NCBI GenBank assembly: GCA_030612905.1
Contig: JAUWNA010000117.1
Span: 1-6,530, forward strand
Length of the DNA stretch: 6,530 bases
Reading direction: 5' to 3'
From: Promethearchaeota archaeon
GTDB taxonomy: Archaea; Asgardarchaeota; Lokiarchaeia; Sigyniarchaeales; SOKP01
Shown: piece after piece, positions 4,069-6,530 of the stretch
Position numbering within the stretch: position 1 is the stretch's first letter
Layout: each line of letters opens with the position of its first letter
Made by a program: the position numbers and the translations under genes
The notes under the pieces: generated by a model
Database searches by the model: none
The model's input: only the letters and a program-made list of their open reading frames with translations
What the model was told of the DNA's origin: nothing

Positions 4069-6186
4069 ATGCCCAAAACTCTAGACGATTTTACCGAGGA
4101 TGAAAATACCAATTTAATCAGAAAGAGAGATTTAAAAAGATCTTCAAATTTAAAAAAAGAATTCAACGAAATCAATCAACACCTTTATGCGAAATTAAAA
4201 CACACGGAAACTGATACAAGAGCTCGTTCAAAAGAAATTTTAAAACTTATTTTATGTAAATTAGTTGATGAAATAAGTAATTCTTTGCCTGATTCTATCA
4301 TGTCGTTTAGCATTAGACAAGACGAAACAGAGAAAAATTTATTCGATCGGCTTCAGAAATTCTTTAAGGAGAATCTAAAAGATAAATATGAGAATCTCAT
4401 TGACGAGAATGAAAGAATCAATTTAAACAAAGAGTTGGTCCTTTTAATAGTTGAAAAATTACAAAGAATATCTCTACTTGAATCTTCTAAAGATGTTTTG
4501 GCTGATACTTTTGAGATCTTTGTAAGTAGATTAATAAAAGAAGAAGGAGGGCAATTCTTTACTCCAGCGAGTATAATTAAATTTATGGTGCGCTATTTAA
4601 ATCCCGAGACCGATTCTAAGATTATAGATCCTGCGTGTGGACATGGTGGTTTTCTTTTAGAATGCAAAGATCTCTTATGGTTAAAAATTGAACAGAAATA
4701 CGGCGCTCAAATTGATATTATAAAAAAAAAGAAAAGTGATATAATTTCTAATCTCTATGGAATTGATAAAGATTCTTATTTAGCAAAAGTATGTGAATTA
4801 TATCTAAATATTATCAGTCAGGGCAATTCCAACATATTTTGCGAAGATTCTTTGGATCCAAGTAATTACCAACAAAAGACAAAAGGAAATATAAAAAACG
4901 ACTATTTTGATTATGTGTTTACCAATCCACCATTTGGAGCTAAAATTCCTATAGACATTAAAGAAATTTTAATATATTTCGACTTAGCTCATAAATGGGA
5001 CTATAAAGATAATTTATGGGTTAAACAAAATAAGTTAGTTAAAAAACAACCACCTCAAATTCTATTTATAGAAAGATGTGTACAACTATTAAAAGACCGT
5101 GGAAAATTAGGAATTGTTTTACCAGAAGGTCTTTTTGGAAATCCTTCAAATAGATATATCTGGGCGTATTTACGGAGTAAAGGTAAGATATTAGGAATTA
5201 TTAGTTTAGATCAGAACACATTTCAGCCTTACACTTGTAATAAGACAAGTATTCTTTTCTTTCAAAAATTAAAAAATATTCCCAAGAATTATAAAATTGA
5301 TTTTGGAATTGTTGACAATGTTGGTCACGACAAAGATGGAAAAGTTTTGTATAAATTAAATAAGGATGGAAGTATAAAATACGATAAAAATAATAATCCG
5401 ATTGTCAATAATGAATTAATTAATTTACACCTTAAAATTAATGAAAGTGCTGAATTCAGCTACTTAGAAGCCCAAAAAGTTTTCAAATTAAGTTTAAATC
5501 AGATAAAAAGCAATATATTCATACCTAACTATTACACAGGCGTAGAAAAAACTCTAAAATCTTTAGAAAATAATAAAGACTTTCAATTAATTTCTATAGC
5601 TGATTTAATTAAAAATGGAATAATCTACACAAAAAATACAGGGTACTTACCAAGAGGGGTTGAAATAGGTTCACACGTTTATGGTTTAGGCGATATTCCG
5701 TTTATCCGTACTAGCGAAATTAATAATTGGGAAGTCGATCTAAATTCACATAAAAAAACTTCCAACGAAGTATACAACCAATTTAAAGAAAAGCAGAATA
5801 TTGAAATTGGAGACATTCTGTTGGTAAAGGATGGCGGTCCAAATCTAATTGGAAATACCGCATTTATTACTGAGTTAGATACAAGAATTATTATCCAGAG
5901 TCACATATTTCAGATAAAAACTCTTAAAAATAGTGAGAATATTGATTCGTACCTTTTATTATACCTTCTAAATCTTGACATTGTTAAAAAGCAAATAAAA
6001 GCAATAACCTTCGTTCAAGGCACTATTGCTACAATTGGCAATAGAATAATGGATCTAATTTTACCAATTCCATCTGAGATTAATAAAAGAAAGGAAATTT
6101 CAAAATATATTAAAGAAATTATTGATAATAAAACAGAAATAAGAAAGAAAATAAATAAACTCTCTATTAACTATTTCAGTGATTAA
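4069..6186 (+). CDS. Single-chain DNA adenine methyltransferase with fused target-recognition domain (HsdM-HsdS-like)
   Basis: Expected to transfer a methyl group from S-adenosylmethionine to the N6 of adenine in a specific DNA site. Order of parts: a helical N-terminal region of the HsdM type (about 1-155); QFFTP at 162-166; SAM motif I DPACGHGGFL at 187-196, with His where Ser is common; catalytic motif IV NPPFG at 286-290; and later methylase strands including GIVLPEGLFG at 348-357. Then comes a single type I S-like target-recognition half from about 500: IPFIRTSEINNWEVD (543-557), GDILLVKDGG (581-590), GTIATIGNRIMDLILPIP (651-668), closed by a charged helix (670-698) like the S-subunit spacer. 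No PD-(D/E)xK nuclease or helicase motif is seen. Relatives with this M-domain type often carry an HSDR_N nuclease in front; here the chain starts just before the M helices. A GNAT gene follows after one base. Methylase identity is firm; whether it serves restriction, solitary modification or another defence is unknown. Confidence 0.88.
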   Translation: MPKTLDDFTEDENTNLIRKRDLKRSSNLKKEFNEINQHLYAKLKHTETDTRARSKEILKLILCKLVDEISNSLPDSIMSFSIRQDETEKNLFDRLQKFFKENLKDKYENLIDENERINLNKELVLLIVEKLQRISLLESSKDVLADTFEIFVSRLIKEEGGQFFTPASIIKFMVRYLNPETDSKIIDPACGHGGFLLECKDLLWLKIEQKYGAQIDIIKKKKSDIISNLYGIDKDSYLAKVCELYLNIISQGNSNIFCEDSLDPSNYQQKTKGNIKNDYFDYVFTNPPFGAKIPIDIKEILIYFDLAHKWDYKDNLWVKQNKLVKKQPPQILFIERCVQLLKDRGKLGIVLPEGLFGNPSNRYIWAYLRSKGKILGIISLDQNTFQPYTCNKTSILFFQKLKNIPKNYKIDFGIVDNVGHDKDGKVLYKLNKDGSIKYDKNNNPIVNNELINLHLKINESAEFSYLEAQKVFKLSLNQIKSNIFIPNYYTGVEKTLKSLENNKDFQLISIADLIKNGIIYTKNTGYLPRGVEIGSHVYGLGDIPFIRTSEINNWEVDLNSHKKTSNEVYNQFKEKQNIEIGDILLVKDGGPNLIGNTAFITELDTRIIIQSHIFQIKTLKNSENIDSYLLLYLLNLDIVKKQIKAITFVQGTIATIGNRIMDLILPIPSEINKRKEISKYIKEIIDNKTEIRKKINKLSINYFSD

Positions 6187-6187
6187 A

Positions 6188-6530
6188 ATGAATATAGAAC
6201 TTTTTACTATGCGATATTACCACGAAATTATTGATCTTTGGAAAAGATCAGGAATAGAAGTAAGCTCATCAGACACACGGGACGAGATAGCAAGGATGCT
6301 AAAACGAAACCCTGATCTATTTTTAATTGGTAAGGAAAAAGAAAAAGTTATAGCAATAGTAATGGGAGCTTTTGATGGAAGAAGGGGTTATGTGCACCAT
6401 CTTGCTATAGATACAGATCATCAAAAAAAAAAGTATGGCAAAATGATGATGGACGAATTAATTGAGAAGTTTCATATAAAAAATATACATAAAGTTCACT
6501 TATTTATTGAGAAATCTAATAAAAAAGTAG
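6188..6530 (+). CDS. GNAT-family N-acetyltransferase (3' end beyond window)
   Basis: The frame is open from the ATG at 6188 to the window edge, giving 114 residues and one base. It is a GNAT fold: DLFLIGKEKEKVIAIVMGAFDG at 43-64 forms the first strand pair, GRRGYVHHLAIDTD at 64-77 is the strand before the cofactor loop, and HQKKKYGKMMMDELI at 78-92 is the acetyl-CoA loop and helix. The last strand present is KVHLFIEKSNKKV at 102-114, followed in the family by a GY/GF helix that is cut off. The loop reads Q-K-K-K-Y-G, so Lys82 replaces the first glycine of the R/Q-x-x-G-x-G/A motif. RimI/YpeA-like small acetyltransferases are the nearest type I recognise. It starts one base after the methylase stop, so it is probably translated by coupling with it. 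The acceptor substrate is unknown. Confidence 0.83.
   Translation, partial: MNIELFTMRYYHEIIDLWKRSGIEVSSSDTRDEIARMLKRNPDLFLIGKEKEKVIAIVMGAFDGRRGYVHHLAIDTDHQKKKYGKMMMDELIEKFHIKNIHKVHLFIEKSNKKV

Noticed and set aside
4058..4084. Earlier ATG upstream of the methylase
   Set aside because: It is out of frame with the methylase and meets a stop after eight codons.
4069..4533. Restriction nuclease domain at the methylase N-terminus
   Set aside because: I looked for a PD-(D/E)xK pattern and saw only charged helices of the HsdM type; a profile search would settle it.
5341..5418. Lys/Asn/Asp-rich insertion in the methylase (residues about 420-450) as a degraded or frameshifted segment
   Set aside because: The frame continues cleanly and relatives have a similar VDNVGHDKDG-type segment here, so it is a normal variable loop.
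1..6530. CRISPR array, tRNA, rRNA, insertion sequence or attachment site
   Set aside because: No spaced direct repeats, cloverleaf, rRNA-like segment, transposase or terminal inverted repeats were found by eye.

Overview
The window is AT-rich DNA from an archaeon. Three things point that way. The two minus-strand genes at the left edge encode archaeal-type subunits of the acetyl-CoA decarbonylase/synthase (ACDS, CODH/ACS) complex. TTTAAATA-like boxes lie a short distance upstream of several starts. Most first genes lack a Shine-Dalgarno sequence, while the internal operon gene has a strong one. Archaeal CODH/ACS beside crotonase and 3-hydroxyacyl-CoA dehydrogenase genes, at this low G+C, fits an Asgard archaeon of the Lokiarchaeia kind. 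That placement is inference; no phylogenetic marker is present.

Left block (1-1256): cdhB (epsilon subunit) and cdhC (beta subunit, cut by the window edge) are read leftwards as a pair, without the cdhA gene that usually precedes cdhB. Divergent from them is a CooT-family nickel-binding protein with the diagnostic Met-Cys N-terminus. Nickel is needed at the CODH C-cluster and the ACS A-cluster, so the divergon probably joins enzyme subunits to metal supply. The spacer between them holds candidate TATA boxes and a 12-bp perfect palindrome.

Middle block (1310-4020): a two-part GNAT acetyltransferase on + converges on a crotonase-family gene on -. The crotonase is divergent, across 91 bp, from a 3-hydroxyacyl-CoA dehydrogenase on +. 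Crotonase and dehydrogenase would catalyse consecutive beta-oxidation (or reverse) steps, but the crotonase lacks one of the two catalytic glutamates of true hydratases, so its reaction is uncertain.

Right block (4069-6530): a 705-residue single-chain protein joins a type I-like adenine methyltransferase to one target-recognition domain. No restriction nuclease is visible. One base after its stop, a second GNAT acetyltransferase begins and runs off the window. The tight spacing suggests co-translation, and this methylase-GNAT pair is the least explained arrangement here.

No rRNA, tRNA, CRISPR array, insertion sequence or long repeat was seen. There is no gene-free stretch longer than about 150 bases.
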